The notes under the pieces: generated by a model
Seen by the model: the letters and a program-made list of their open reading frames with translations, nothing else
What the model was told of the DNA's origin: nothing
Databases searched by the model: none
Position numbers and translations under genes: made by a program
NCBI GenBank assembly: GCA_035760865.1
Contig: DASTSE010000226.1
Span: 1-15,522, forward strand
Length of the DNA stretch: 15,522 bases
From: Dokdonella_A sp035760865
GTDB taxonomy: Bacteria; Pseudomonadota; Gammaproteobacteria; Xanthomonadales; Rhodanobacteraceae
Reading direction: 5' to 3'
Shown: one piece after another, positions 6,677 through 14,325 of the stretch
Numbering within the stretch: position 1 is the stretch's first letter
Layout of the letters: every line of letters begins with the position of its first letter

Positions 6677-8788
6677 TCAGCCGTCGAAGCCGTCGTCGAA
6701 CAGTCGGTCGCCGACGTCGAAGCTCACCGGCACGACGAGGCGCGGATGCGCCGGGTCGTTGCTCGCGATGCAGAGGTTCGCCTCGTAGTGCCCTGCCGCG
6801 AGCTGCGACGGGTCGAGCGTGGCCGTGAGCATGGCCTGTGCGTGCGCGTCGACGTTGCCCGAGGTCTCGTCGAGGCTCAGCCACGGCACGTCGGACGGCG
6901 CCGCGCACGCGTCCGGCTGCTCGACCGCGCGCACGAGCAGCGCGTGGTAGTCGTCGAACTGGTCGACGATCGGGTCCCAGCTGCCGAGCGCGCCCGGATT
7001 GCCGCGCATGAGGTAGCCCGACGCCGCGCCCGGCGCGCCGCTGACGTCCGAGGCGACGAACGCGGTGCCGGGATCGGTCGGATCGAACTGCACGCCGATG
7101 TAGACGTCGCCGCTGGCGATGCTGATGCCGAGCGCCGACAGGTCCACGCGCACGAACGCGGCGGTCGCGGTGGTCGGGATGTCGGTCGCGATCGCGTCGA
7201 CCGACGCGAGCAGGTTGCCGGGGCCGCCGTCCCAGCCGGTATCGTCGTAGACGACCAGCTGGAACGCCTGGCTCGTGCCCTCGGCCGAGGCGAGGAACGC
7301 GACGCACGCGCTCGTGAACGTCGCCGGATATGCGCTCGGCGTGAAGCGGTCGACGTAGCCGGCGATCGTGAACAGGCCGGAGCCGTCGCGATAGCCGTCT
7401 TCGGGCGCGCCGTCGTCGTGCACGATGATGCCCGGCGTCGATTCGTCGCAGCCTTCGGTCGCGGCGCCGCGCAGCGACACGACTTGCGGCCGGCGCGCGC
7501 GCCAGCGGTCGCGCGTCGCCGCATTCGCGGCGAGCTTGCGCACGGCGAGCGGCGACGCCGCCTGCGGCGCCGGCACGTCCGCCGGTCGCGCCGCGGGCGC
7601 TTCGAGCGCGGACCATTCGAGCGCCTGGTCGCCGTCGTTGGCGATCGCGAGCGGAAGCGCGACCTCGGCGCCGCCGGGTTCGGCCGATGCGGCGAGGGGA
7701 TCGGGCGTGACCGCGATCGACGCCGGCGCGAGCGCGGGCGCGACGTCGAGGTGCACCGCGGCACTGGTCGCGTACGCGGTCGGCGACGTGCGCGTCCAGG
7801 CGAGCGCGGTCGCGGGGGACAGCGACGGCGTGTCGTAGGCGTACTGGTTGCCGATCGACGCGTCCGCGTTCTGCAGCCCGACCGTCGCGCTGCCGCCGTT
7901 GTCCCAGTCGGGATTCGCGGCGTCGCCGAACACGGTGTTGGCATAGTGGAACTCGAGCGAGCCGTCCTCGCCGAGCCAGGCCTGGAACACCGCGGGCGAG
8001 CCGCCCGACTGCAGGAAGTGCGGGCGGATCCACTGCACGATCGCGCGCCGGTTCGGCGCGGTACCGTCGACCCGCCACCAGACGTTGCCGGCGCTATCGG
8101 CGAAGTCGTCCCAGAACGGTGCGATGATCGGCCCGCCCATGAACACGTCCGGCGCGTATGGCAGCGGGTCGTTGAACGCGTAACTGAAGCCGTCCAGCGT
8201 GCCGAGCACGAGCGTGCCGTTGTTGCCGATCGTGAGCAGGTCGCTCGCGCCGTCGAAGAACGGGAACGCGAACGGCAAGGTCACGCCGGTCGCGCCGTCG
8301 TCGGCGAGATCGAGCGGCGCGCCGCTGCCGACGATGTCGGTGAAGCCGAACGCGACCGGCGCGGCGGCGTAACCGGGTTCCTGGTCCTGGGCGGTCCAGT
8401 CGGCGGCGTAGTCCTCGACGCCGAGCGTCGCGGTCACGATGCGGTTGAAGCGCAGCGACGCGCCCGGCGCGACGTCTTCGTGCATGAGCGTGAAGATCGC
8501 GCCGTCGACGCCGTCGACGAGCGTGTGGTAAGCGAGCGTGCGGGTCGAATGATTGGTCAGCGTGTAGCAGAAGTTGACCGCGTCGCCCGCATGCACGGCG
8601 AGGTCGGTCGCGCTGCCGCAGGTGGCCGGGTCGCCGTCGTCGGGCGCGAGGCCGACCTCGAGCGTGATCTCGCTGCCGAGGGCGACGGCGGGACCCGCGT
8701 GGACGTTCGGCGTCGCGGCGCCGGCGAGCAGCGGGGCGAGCAGGCCGGCCGCGAGGGCGCGGCGTAGGAGCATCGGAGTCGTTTTCAC
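6677..8788 (-). CDS. Secreted beta-sandwich surface protein with C-terminal F-D-D-G-F-D tail
   Basis: This is a secreted protein of unknown function, about 703 residues. A signal peptide (K-T-T-P-M-L-L-R-R-A-L-A-A-G-L-L-A-P-L-L, cut after A-G-A-A or N-V-H-A) is followed by beta-rich modules. Numbered from the ATG at 8797, these are an N-terminal repeat-like domain at ~40-135; a segment at ~145-335 with F-P-F-F-D-G and A-P-F-W-D-D-F, resembling the tail modules of secreted Xanthomonadales proteases; a linker; a jelly-roll-like domain at ~455-625; and a BACON/Ig-like domain at ~635-695 with the typical C-I-A-S-N-D-P stretch. No catalytic site was recognised. The last residues, R-L-F-D-D-G-F-D-G, match the tail of the 915-aa protein in this window. 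GTG at 8788 is preferred because AGGA lies at a good distance (8 nt); ATG at 8797 has AGG directly abutting it and would add only three residues. Confidence 0.85.
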   Translation of the reverse strand: MKTTPMLLRRALAAGLLAPLLAGAATPNVHAGPAVALGSEITLEVGLAPDDGDPATCGSATDLAVHAGDAVNFCYTLTNHSTRTLAYHTLVDGVDGAIFTLMHEDVAPGASLRFNRIVTATLGVEDYAADWTAQDQEPGYAAAPVAFGFTDIVGSGAPLDLADDGATGVTLPFAFPFFDGASDLLTIGNNGTLVLGTLDGFSYAFNDPLPYAPDVFMGGPIIAPFWDDFADSAGNVWWRVDGTAPNRRAIVQWIRPHFLQSGGSPAVFQAWLGEDGSLEFHYANTVFGDAANPDWDNGGSATVGLQNADASIGNQYAYDTPSLSPATALAWTRTSPTAYATSAAVHLDVAPALAPASIAVTPDPLAASAEPGGAEVALPLAIANDGDQALEWSALEAPAARPADVPAPQAASPLAVRKLAANAATRDRWRARRPQVVSLRGAATEGCDESTPGIIVHDDGAPEDGYRDGSGLFTIAGYVDRFTPSAYPATFTSACVAFLASAEGTSQAFQLVVYDDTGWDGGPGNLLASVDAIATDIPTTATAAFVRVDLSALGISIASGDVYIGVQFDPTDPGTAFVASDVSGAPGAASGYLMRGNPGALGSWDPIVDQFDDYHALLVRAVEQPDACAAPSDVPWLSLDETSGNVDAHAQAMLTATLDPSQLAAGHYEANLCIASNDPAHPRLVVPVSFDVGDRLFDDGFDG

Positions 8789-8870
8789 GGTGGGCATCCT
8801 GGCGAAGGGTCGGAACGGCCGGGGCGTGCCCGAACGTACCGCCCGACCGTAGGCAGGCTGGCGCCGCTGC

Positions 8871-8933
8871 GCGTCAAACGCGCGTCAGGCGGCGTTGACA
8901 TCGACGTGACACGGGCGTGAAACGCGCCTGTCA
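8871..8933. promoter_or_regulatory. Helically phased TCA/TGA motif array upstream of the surface-protein gene
   Basis: TCA or TGA occurs at 8874, 8885, 8896, 8907 and 8918, exactly 11 bp apart, mostly as GTCA, TTGACA, GTGACA or GTGAAA; a related TGTCA starts at 8929. The spacing of one helical turn places all sites on one DNA face, as in operator arrays. It lies just upstream of the 703-aa protein gene and at the end of the regulator gene. A minus-strand TTGACG (8873-8878) could serve as a -35, but no convincing -10 was found. Confidence 0.35.
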
Positions 8934-11248
8934 GGGCGCGTGCTCGGCCGCGAGGCGCTGCCCACGCAGCACCTGGATGCGGTCGCGCAGGCGCGCGGCG
9001 GCGGCGGTCTCGCCGCCGGCTTCGTACAGCGCGAGCAGCGCGTCGGCGGCACCGAGGTCGCGGTCGGCGTACGCGGCGAGGCGGCCGCCGACGCCGCGCG
9101 CGGCGTCGAGTCGCCCCTCGCGCACGAGCGCGGCGACACGCGCCGCGCCGGCGGGCACCCACTCGTCCGCGCGGTTGGCCGCGAGCGCGAGCTCGAACGC
9201 GCGCGCATAGCCGGCATCCGCTGCGTTCGCATCGCCCTCGGCCGCGGCGACGCGCGCAGCAGCGAATGCGGCGACGAACGCGCGTTCGGGATCGAGCGGC
9301 GTGTCGCCGGCAGCGCGCAACCGCTGCAGTGCATGCGCGGCGACGTTCGGTCGTCCCTGGGCAAGCGCGGCGGCGACGAGCAGGTCGACCGCGCGCGACA
9401 GGCGCGCGTCGCTGCTCGGGTCGGGCGGCGCGAGCACGCGGTCGATGAGCCGGTCGGCGGCGGCGTCCGACAGCGGCGGCGGCGCGCCGCGCGCGCAAGC
9501 CCAGGCGAGGCGCATGAGCGCGAACTCGGGCGGCGCGGCCGGCGTGCCGTCGTCGTAGCGCTCGACGAGGCGGCCGAGTTCGTCGAGGCGGGCGTTCGCG
9601 AGCAGCGCCTGCGCGTGCGTGTAGGCGATCGCAAGCACCGCGCGAGGATCGTCCATGCGCGGCGTGAGCCGCCATGCCTTGGTGCTGCTCGCGAGCGCGT
9701 CGTCCGCCTCGAGCATCATGCGCTGCGCGTCGGACTTCGCCGCGAGCGACGAGGCGAGGTGGTCGGTCACGCCGAAGCGCTCGAACACCGCCGCGCCGCG
9801 CTGGAACGCGGCGACCGCTTCGGCGAAACGGCCGTGGTGCGCATGCGCGAGCCCCTCGTTGTTGTCGAGGCTCGCCTCGCCGGGCAGGTTGCCCGCGGCC
9901 TGCCATTCGATGCGCGCGCGCGCGAAACTCGCGAGCGCGTCGTCGTAGCGGCCGAGCTGGTCCTCGATCACGCCGCGCATCATCCAGGCGCGACCGAGCA
10001 GCAGCGGTTCGTGGCGTCCGGCGAGTGCGGCGAGCGCATCGTGGCAGTGCGCCTGCGCGCGCTCGGGTTCGTTGCGGCGGAACGCGACCGCGCACAGGCC
10101 GTACAGCGCGCGCGCGTGCACGAGGCAGAGACGTCGGCCGCATCGGCGAGGCGCTCGAAGCCGCGTTGCGCCTGCTCCATGCGCCCGGCGCGCTCGTCGA
10201 CTTCGGCGACGCGCACCGCGATTTCGGGCAGGCGCTGCAGGTCGGGCGGCGCCGCCTCCGCGATCGCGGCCGCCTCGCGCAGGTCGCCTTCGAGGAACGC
10301 GGCGTCGATGCGCTGCTGCAACTCGAGCGCGGTCGGCCGCGCAGGCGCCTCGGCGAGCGCGGGATCGCCGAGCCAGTCGGCGAGCGCGCGATCGATCGCC
10401 TGCAGCGGCGTCGGCGCGACCGCCGCGTGGCGCGCACTGCGTTCGGCGTCCTGCACGTCGAGTTCGGCCGCCCAGCCATGCGCATCGCGTCGCACGCGGG
10501 CGGCGAGCACGAGCGACGCACCCGCCGCGCGCGCGAGCGCGCTGCGTCGCGCCGGGTCGGCGGCCGCTTCGCCGTCGCGCGCGAAATAGGCGATCACCTG
10601 CTCCGACGGCAGTACGGCGAGGCCGCTGCGTTCGCGCAGGCGGGCGGCGAGATAGTCCATCGCGCCGAAGCGGATCCAGCGCGCGTCGGCGCCGCTGTCG
10701 GCGACGTCGACCGGCAACACGAGCGCGGCGGCTGCGCGCGGCGGCGCCGGCGGCGTGCGCGGCGCGCGCCACCAGGCGAGCAGCGCGAGTGCGACGCAGG
10801 CGAGCGCGGCGACGAACCACCGCGCGTGTGCGCCGCGGCGTCGCGAGGGCGCGCGTGCGTCGGAGGCGACGCCGCTCGCGGACGCGGCCGGCGCGGACGC
10901 CGGCGCATCGGTCATGGATGCGGTCGCTTCGACGAGCGTGACCGGGGCGACCCAGTGGTAACCGAAGCGTGCGACCGTGCGGATGCAGCGCTGATCCTCG
11001 CCGGTATCGCCGATCGCGCGGCGCGCGCGCGCGAGCGTCTGGCCGAGCAGCGCATCGCTGACGTCGGTGCGCCCCCATACGGCGCTGATGGGTTCGTCGC
11101 GACCGACCGCACGCTCGCGCTGCTCGATCAGGTAGACGAGGCAGTCGAACGACTTCAGCGGCAACGCGACCGGGCCGTTCGCGTCGCGCAACGTGCGCGA
11201 CGCTGCATCGAGTTCGAAACCTTCGAAGCGGTAGTGCCTGGCCGACAT
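8931..11248 (-). pseudogene. CadC-like winged-helix, membrane-anchored TPR regulator, broken by a frameshift
   Basis: This would be a one-component regulator of about 772 residues if intact. The N-terminal frame (from ATG 11248) encodes an OmpR/CadC-type winged-helix DNA-binding domain at ~5-102 (ending G-Y-H-W-V), a linker, one membrane helix at ~144-160, and a TolB/adenylate-cyclase-like domain at ~175-300. TPR helices follow to about residue 374. After A-D-A-A-D-V-S the homologous reading continues in another frame as L-V-H-A-R-A-L-Y-G-L-C-A-V-A-F and runs as a TPR region to the stop at 8931. The frames differ by -1, as from one lost base, at about 10115-10145. Left unshifted, the first frame stops at 9980. 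No slippery heptamer (X-XXY-YYZ) is visible, so a true mutation or an assembly error is likelier than programmed frameshifting. Predicted topology is DNA-binding domain in the cytoplasm and TPR region in the periplasm. Targets are unknown; both flanking surface-protein genes are candidates. Confidence 0.85.
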
Positions 11249-11322
11249 GATCCGACTGCTGCGGGCGCCCGGGCCATCGCCCGGACCCGCGGGGGCCGCC
11301 GTGCGCCGGCGATCCACCGCCC

Positions 11323-11351
11323 ACTGTAGCGGCTCGCTCCCGCATGCGTAA
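11323..11351 (-). promoter_or_regulatory. Candidate sigma-70 promoter of the winged-helix regulator
   Basis: On the minus strand, TTACGC (11351-11346) and TACAGT (11328-11323) are 17 bp apart, matching the -35 and -10 consensus at 3 and 4 of 6 positions. It lies about 75 nt ahead of the ATG at 11248, directly after the upstream terminator. Confidence 0.4.
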
Positions 11352-11385
11352 GCCCGCCGCGCCGCGTCGAGGCGCCGCGGCGGGC
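11349..11385 (-). terminator. Terminator of the 915-aa surface-protein gene
   Basis: A perfect 10-bp stem (GCCCGCCGCG / CGCGGCGGGC) with a 14-nt loop begins 9 nt past the stop at 11395. On the minus strand TTA follows, a very short T-tract. Its end touches the candidate -35 of the next gene. Confidence 0.5.
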
Positions 11386-11394
11386 CTGCGCGCC

Positions 11395-14142
11395 TCAGTC
11401 GCCCTGCTGCGCGTCGAAGCCGTTGCGGAACACGACGAGCCAGTCGCTGTCCGTCGCGTCCGCGATGTCGCCCGCGTAGATGCCGCTCGTGCTCGCGCCC
11501 ACCTCGATCGAATCGCCCGCTGCGTCCGTTCGCACGGGTGCAGCGAGCAGGTAGTGCACGCTGCCGTTCGCGGCGACGGTCGCATGGTCGAGCAATGCGC
11601 CGCTGCCGCTCGCGCCGCACGCGCCGGCCCCGGCGTCGACGCAGCTCCAGTTCGCCGCGCTCGCATCGACGCCGTCGGGGAGGCTCGCCGCGACTTCGAC
11701 GTCGCGTGCGATCGCGCTGCCGTGGTTGGACACGACGACGTCGTAGACGAGCGTGTCGCCGTAGCCGGCGTAGTCGCCGCCGTCGTCGATCGCGACGACC
11801 AGCGCGATGTCGGGCGGAAGGTTCTGCAGTGCGAACACGGCCGCCTGCGCCGCGCCGGCGACGGTCGCGCTGACGTCGTAGCTGCCGACGCTCGCGTTCG
11901 CGGTCGCGCCGACCGCGGCGAAGCCGTCCGCATCGGTCGTCGCGGTCGCTGCGGAAAGGCTCGCGCTCGCGCCGCTCGCAGGCGCGGCGAACGCGACCGT
12001 GGCGCCGGCGACCGGGTTGTCGTGCGCGTCGCTCACGCGCAACGCGAGCGGCTGCGCGAAGTCGCTGTCGACGACGGCGCTCTGCGGCGTGCCCCCGGCG
12101 ACCGCGAGCTGCGCCGGCGGGCCGGCCTCGTTGTGCAGCTGGAACGACGCCGCACCCGCGACACCGACCACGCTCGCGGTCACCGTGTAGTCGCCCGCGA
12201 TCGTGTTCGCGCGCGCCTCGACGCTCGCGACGCCATCCGCGTCGCTCGTCGCACTCGCGGCGACGAGCGCGCTCGCGCCGCTCGCGGGCGCCGCGAACGC
12301 GACCGTGACGCCGGGCACGCCTAAGCCGGCGGCGTTGGTCACGCGCACCTGCAACGGTGCCGCGAACAGCGCATCGACTTCGGCCGACTGCGGCGAGCCG
12401 CCGATCGCCTCGAACGCGCTCGGCGGGTCGAGTGCGAAGTTCGCCTCGACCGTGCAGTCCGCGCTGGCCGCGGCGATCGTGTAGACGTTGCCGGCGAGGC
12501 TGCCGCCGCAACTGCCGCCGACCGTATCGATGTGGTAGCCGTCGTCGGCGGTCAAGGTGAACGCGAACGTCGCGCCGGCACCGACGATCTGCGGCGTCGC
12601 GGGCGTGATCGACCCGTGCAGGCCCGCACTCGGCGTGACGACCCAGGCCGGAATGCCGGCGCCGGACGCGGCGACCGCGAAGGCCGCGGGAACCCCGTCG
12701 CTCGCGATGCCGATCTGCGCGGCGTGCGCACCGAGCGCGTCGGGCGTGAAGTGCAGCGAAAACGTGCACTCGCCGAGCGCGGGCAAGGTCGCGCCCGCGC
12801 ACGCGGCGACGTCCGCATCGAGGCCGAACGCATCCGCGCTGCCTGCCGCGAGCGCGATGCCGCCGAGGTGCAGGTCGCCGGCACGCAGGTTGCGCACGGT
12901 GACGGTGCGCGTCGCGGTCACGCCGAGCGGCACGTCGCCGAAGTCGATCGCGTCGGCGGACAGTTCGGGCACGATGCCCGTGAGGCGCACGTCGTAATGA
13001 TCGGTCGGCGTCGCCGGCGCCCAGAACGGTCCCCACTGGCTGTTCCAGAGCTGCGCATCGTCGATGACGATCTGGTCGACGACGCTCAGCATGAGCGCCG
13101 AGCCGCTCGCACCGAACAGGCCCGAGCCGATCACGAGCGCGTACGAGCCGGGCGCGAGCGCGAGATCGGGCAGGTCCGCGCCGTATTCATCGGCGCCGTT
13201 GCCGGCGTCGAACACGGCCGAGCCGACGAGCGCGCTCGCGAACGCGGCCGTGCCGGGAAACGGCGCATTCGCACCCGGCCCCGCGGTACGCACGATCGCC
13301 GCGTAGACGGTGCCGTTGCCGGAGAACATCCACGCACCGACGCGACGCACGCGCGCCTCGCGGTCGACGGCGAAGCGCACCGCGACCGCACGACCGGGCG
13401 AAACCGATCCGCTCGTCTGGGTCGATTTCCACGCCGTCGGTCGCGCACTCTCGACGAGGAAGTCGGTCGCCGAGGGCGGCGACGGCGGCAGCGCCTGCCC
13501 GCGCGCGAAGATGCGCACGGTCGTGCCCTGCAGCGAGCGCGCGTTCGTCGTCGCATTGACCGTGTACGGGCCGATCGTCTGGCCGGCCTGGGTCGGGCAC
13601 GGCCACGTCGCGCAGACGTTCGGCAGGGTCGTCGCCCAGCTCGATGCGGTCGCGCCGTAGCGACCGATGCCGATGGTGATCGCGTACCAGCCCGGCTCGA
13701 GCGTGACCGCGAGCGGACCCGCGACGTCGGCGGTCGTCGTGCCCGGCTGCAGCAAGGTGGTGCCGACGAGACGGCTGTCGCCGGCGACGTCGGGCACGGT
13801 TTCCGGCGTTGCAATGCGGTAGAGCGCAGCGTAGACGGTGGTCGTGCCGTTGCCGCGCGCATGCACGCCGATCTCGCTGAGCGCGGTGCGCTCGAGCAGG
13901 CGGAACGTGAGGCCGACCGGGTTGGTGCCGACCGCGAGGCCTCCGCCGAGGTCGCCCGGCGCGTGGCTTTCGAACACGTACGGGTCGGGATCGGCGTGCG
14001 CGATCGATGCGCCGGCAAGCAGCGCGAACAGCGCGAGCAGGATCGCGAGGATGCGATGGAACGCGTGCACGCGCGAGTGTGCGCGCGAGTCGGTTCGCGC
14101 GCGCGTCGGCGGCGCGGCCGCGACGGAAAGACGGTCGGTCAT
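11395..14142 (-). CDS. Secreted multi-domain beta-sandwich protein with tandem invasin-like Ig repeats
   Basis: This is a 915-residue exported protein of unknown function, probably surface-bound or secreted. It has a long charged N-terminus and then a signal peptide (H-R-I-L-A-I-L-L-A-L-F-A-L-L-A-G-A-S-I-A, cut after H-A-50). Domains, all beta-rich, are two lectin- or jelly-roll-like modules (~54-215 and ~226-390); a 'choice-of-anchor D'/ASPM-type domain (~392-495, with I-D-F-G-D-V-P-L-G and F-S-L-H-F-T-P); a glycine/cysteine module (~500-570, G-S-I-T-P and C-T-V-E-A-N-F, as in repeat proteins of this order); two invasin-type Ig (Big_1-like) repeats (~581-672 and ~683-773); a DUF11-like domain (~776-880); and the tail V-F-R-N-G-F-D-A-Q-Q-G-D. 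Start 14142 is preferred because AGGGGA lies 5 nt upstream; extending to ATG 14268 adds 42 Arg-rich residues with no signal-like feature. A role in adhesion or surface structure is inferred from the domains only. Confidence 0.87.
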   Translation of the reverse strand: MTDRLSVAAAPPTRARTDSRAHSRVHAFHRILAILLALFALLAGASIAHADPDPYVFESHAPGDLGGGLAVGTNPVGLTFRLLERTALSEIGVHARGNGTTTVYAALYRIATPETVPDVAGDSRLVGTTLLQPGTTTADVAGPLAVTLEPGWYAITIGIGRYGATASSWATTLPNVCATWPCPTQAGQTIGPYTVNATTNARSLQGTTVRIFARGQALPPSPPSATDFLVESARPTAWKSTQTSGSVSPGRAVAVRFAVDREARVRRVGAWMFSGNGTVYAAIVRTAGPGANAPFPGTAAFASALVGSAVFDAGNGADEYGADLPDLALAPGSYALVIGSGLFGASGSALMLSVVDQIVIDDAQLWNSQWGPFWAPATPTDHYDVRLTGIVPELSADAIDFGDVPLGVTATRTVTVRNLRAGDLHLGGIALAAGSADAFGLDADVAACAGATLPALGECTFSLHFTPDALGAHAAQIGIASDGVPAAFAVAASGAGIPAWVVTPSAGLHGSITPATPQIVGAGATFAFTLTADDGYHIDTVGGSCGGSLAGNVYTIAAASADCTVEANFALDPPSAFEAIGGSPQSAEVDALFAAPLQVRVTNAAGLGVPGVTVAFAAPASGASALVAASATSDADGVASVEARANTIAGDYTVTASVVGVAGAASFQLHNEAGPPAQLAVAGGTPQSAVVDSDFAQPLALRVSDAHDNPVAGATVAFAAPASGASASLSAATATTDADGFAAVGATANASVGSYDVSATVAGAAQAAVFALQNLPPDIALVVAIDDGGDYAGYGDTLVYDVVVSNHGSAIARDVEVAASLPDGVDASAANWSCVDAGAGACGASGSGALLDHATVAANGSVHYLLAAPVRTDAAGDSIEVGASTSGIYAGDIADATDSDWLVVFRNGFDAQQGD
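11824..12096 (-). repeat. Invasin-type Ig repeat, unit 2
   Basis: This is the second copy of a ~92-residue Ig-like unit, offset by exactly 102 codons from unit 1. It shares G-G-T/S-P-Q-S-A at the start, a perfect core V-A-F-A-A-P-A-S-G-A-S-A, and A-D-G-x-A near the end. Confidence 0.8.
12127..12402 (-). repeat. Invasin-type Ig repeat, unit 1
   Basis: This is the first copy of the tandem Ig-like unit inside the 915-residue protein. The core encoding V-A-F-A-A-P-A-S-G-A-S-A is nearly identical in DNA to unit 2, pointing to an internal duplication. Confidence 0.8.
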
Positions 14143-14167
14143 GTGGATCCCCTGTTCGACGGCGGTG

Positions 14168-14186
14168 CGACCGCGCGGTGCGGTCG
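14168..14186. other. Inverted repeat in the leader of the 915-aa protein gene
   Basis: CGACCG and CGGTCG flank a 7-nt loop about 26 nt ahead of the ATG at 14142, overlapping a perfect 10-nt palindrome ACCGCGCGGT (14170-14179). It could be an operator or a leader hairpin. It is weak evidence in such GC-rich DNA. Confidence 0.25.
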
Positions 14187-14252
14187 ATTCCGTCAGTGCA
14201 AGCGGGGAAACGCGCGACCGGATATCACGGCGCCCGCGCGCGGAGACACTGC

Positions 14253-14281
14253 GCGCGTGCCGGCGCACCGGCCGGACGCGC
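14253..14281 (-). terminator. Possible hairpin terminator after the 121-aa gene
   Basis: GCGCGT/ACGCGC plus CCGG/CCGG form a 10-bp stem with one bulged base, 45 nt past the stop at 14326. No T-tract follows. The rest of the 183-nt gap (14143-14325) shows no clear promoter or gene. Confidence 0.25.
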
Positions 14282-14325
14282 GGGTCGCGGTTGCGATCGT
14301 GGCGTGCCCACGGCGCACGCGCGCG

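Noticed and set aside
4785..8078. A 1097-codon open frame on the minus strand in another frame
   Set aside because: It crosses three real genes in the wrong frame and is Arg-rich without domains. The proper frames give clear sigma, propeller and surface proteins.
4991..8767. A 1258-codon open frame on the plus strand
   Set aside because: It lies opposite three well-supported minus-strand genes, is Arg/Ala/Val-rich with no recognisable domain, and is expected from antisense reading of very GC-rich codons.
8895..8923. A perfect TTGACA with TGAAAC 17 nt later on the plus strand, looking like a promoter
   Set aside because: No plus-strand gene follows for 6 kb, and the -10 is poor. TTGACA is better explained as one member of the phased TCA/TGA set.
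14143..14268. A 42-residue N-terminal extension of the 915-aa protein from ATG 14268
   Set aside because: It is Arg-rich, has no ribosome site, and would bury the signal peptide further; 14142 has AGGGGA correctly placed.
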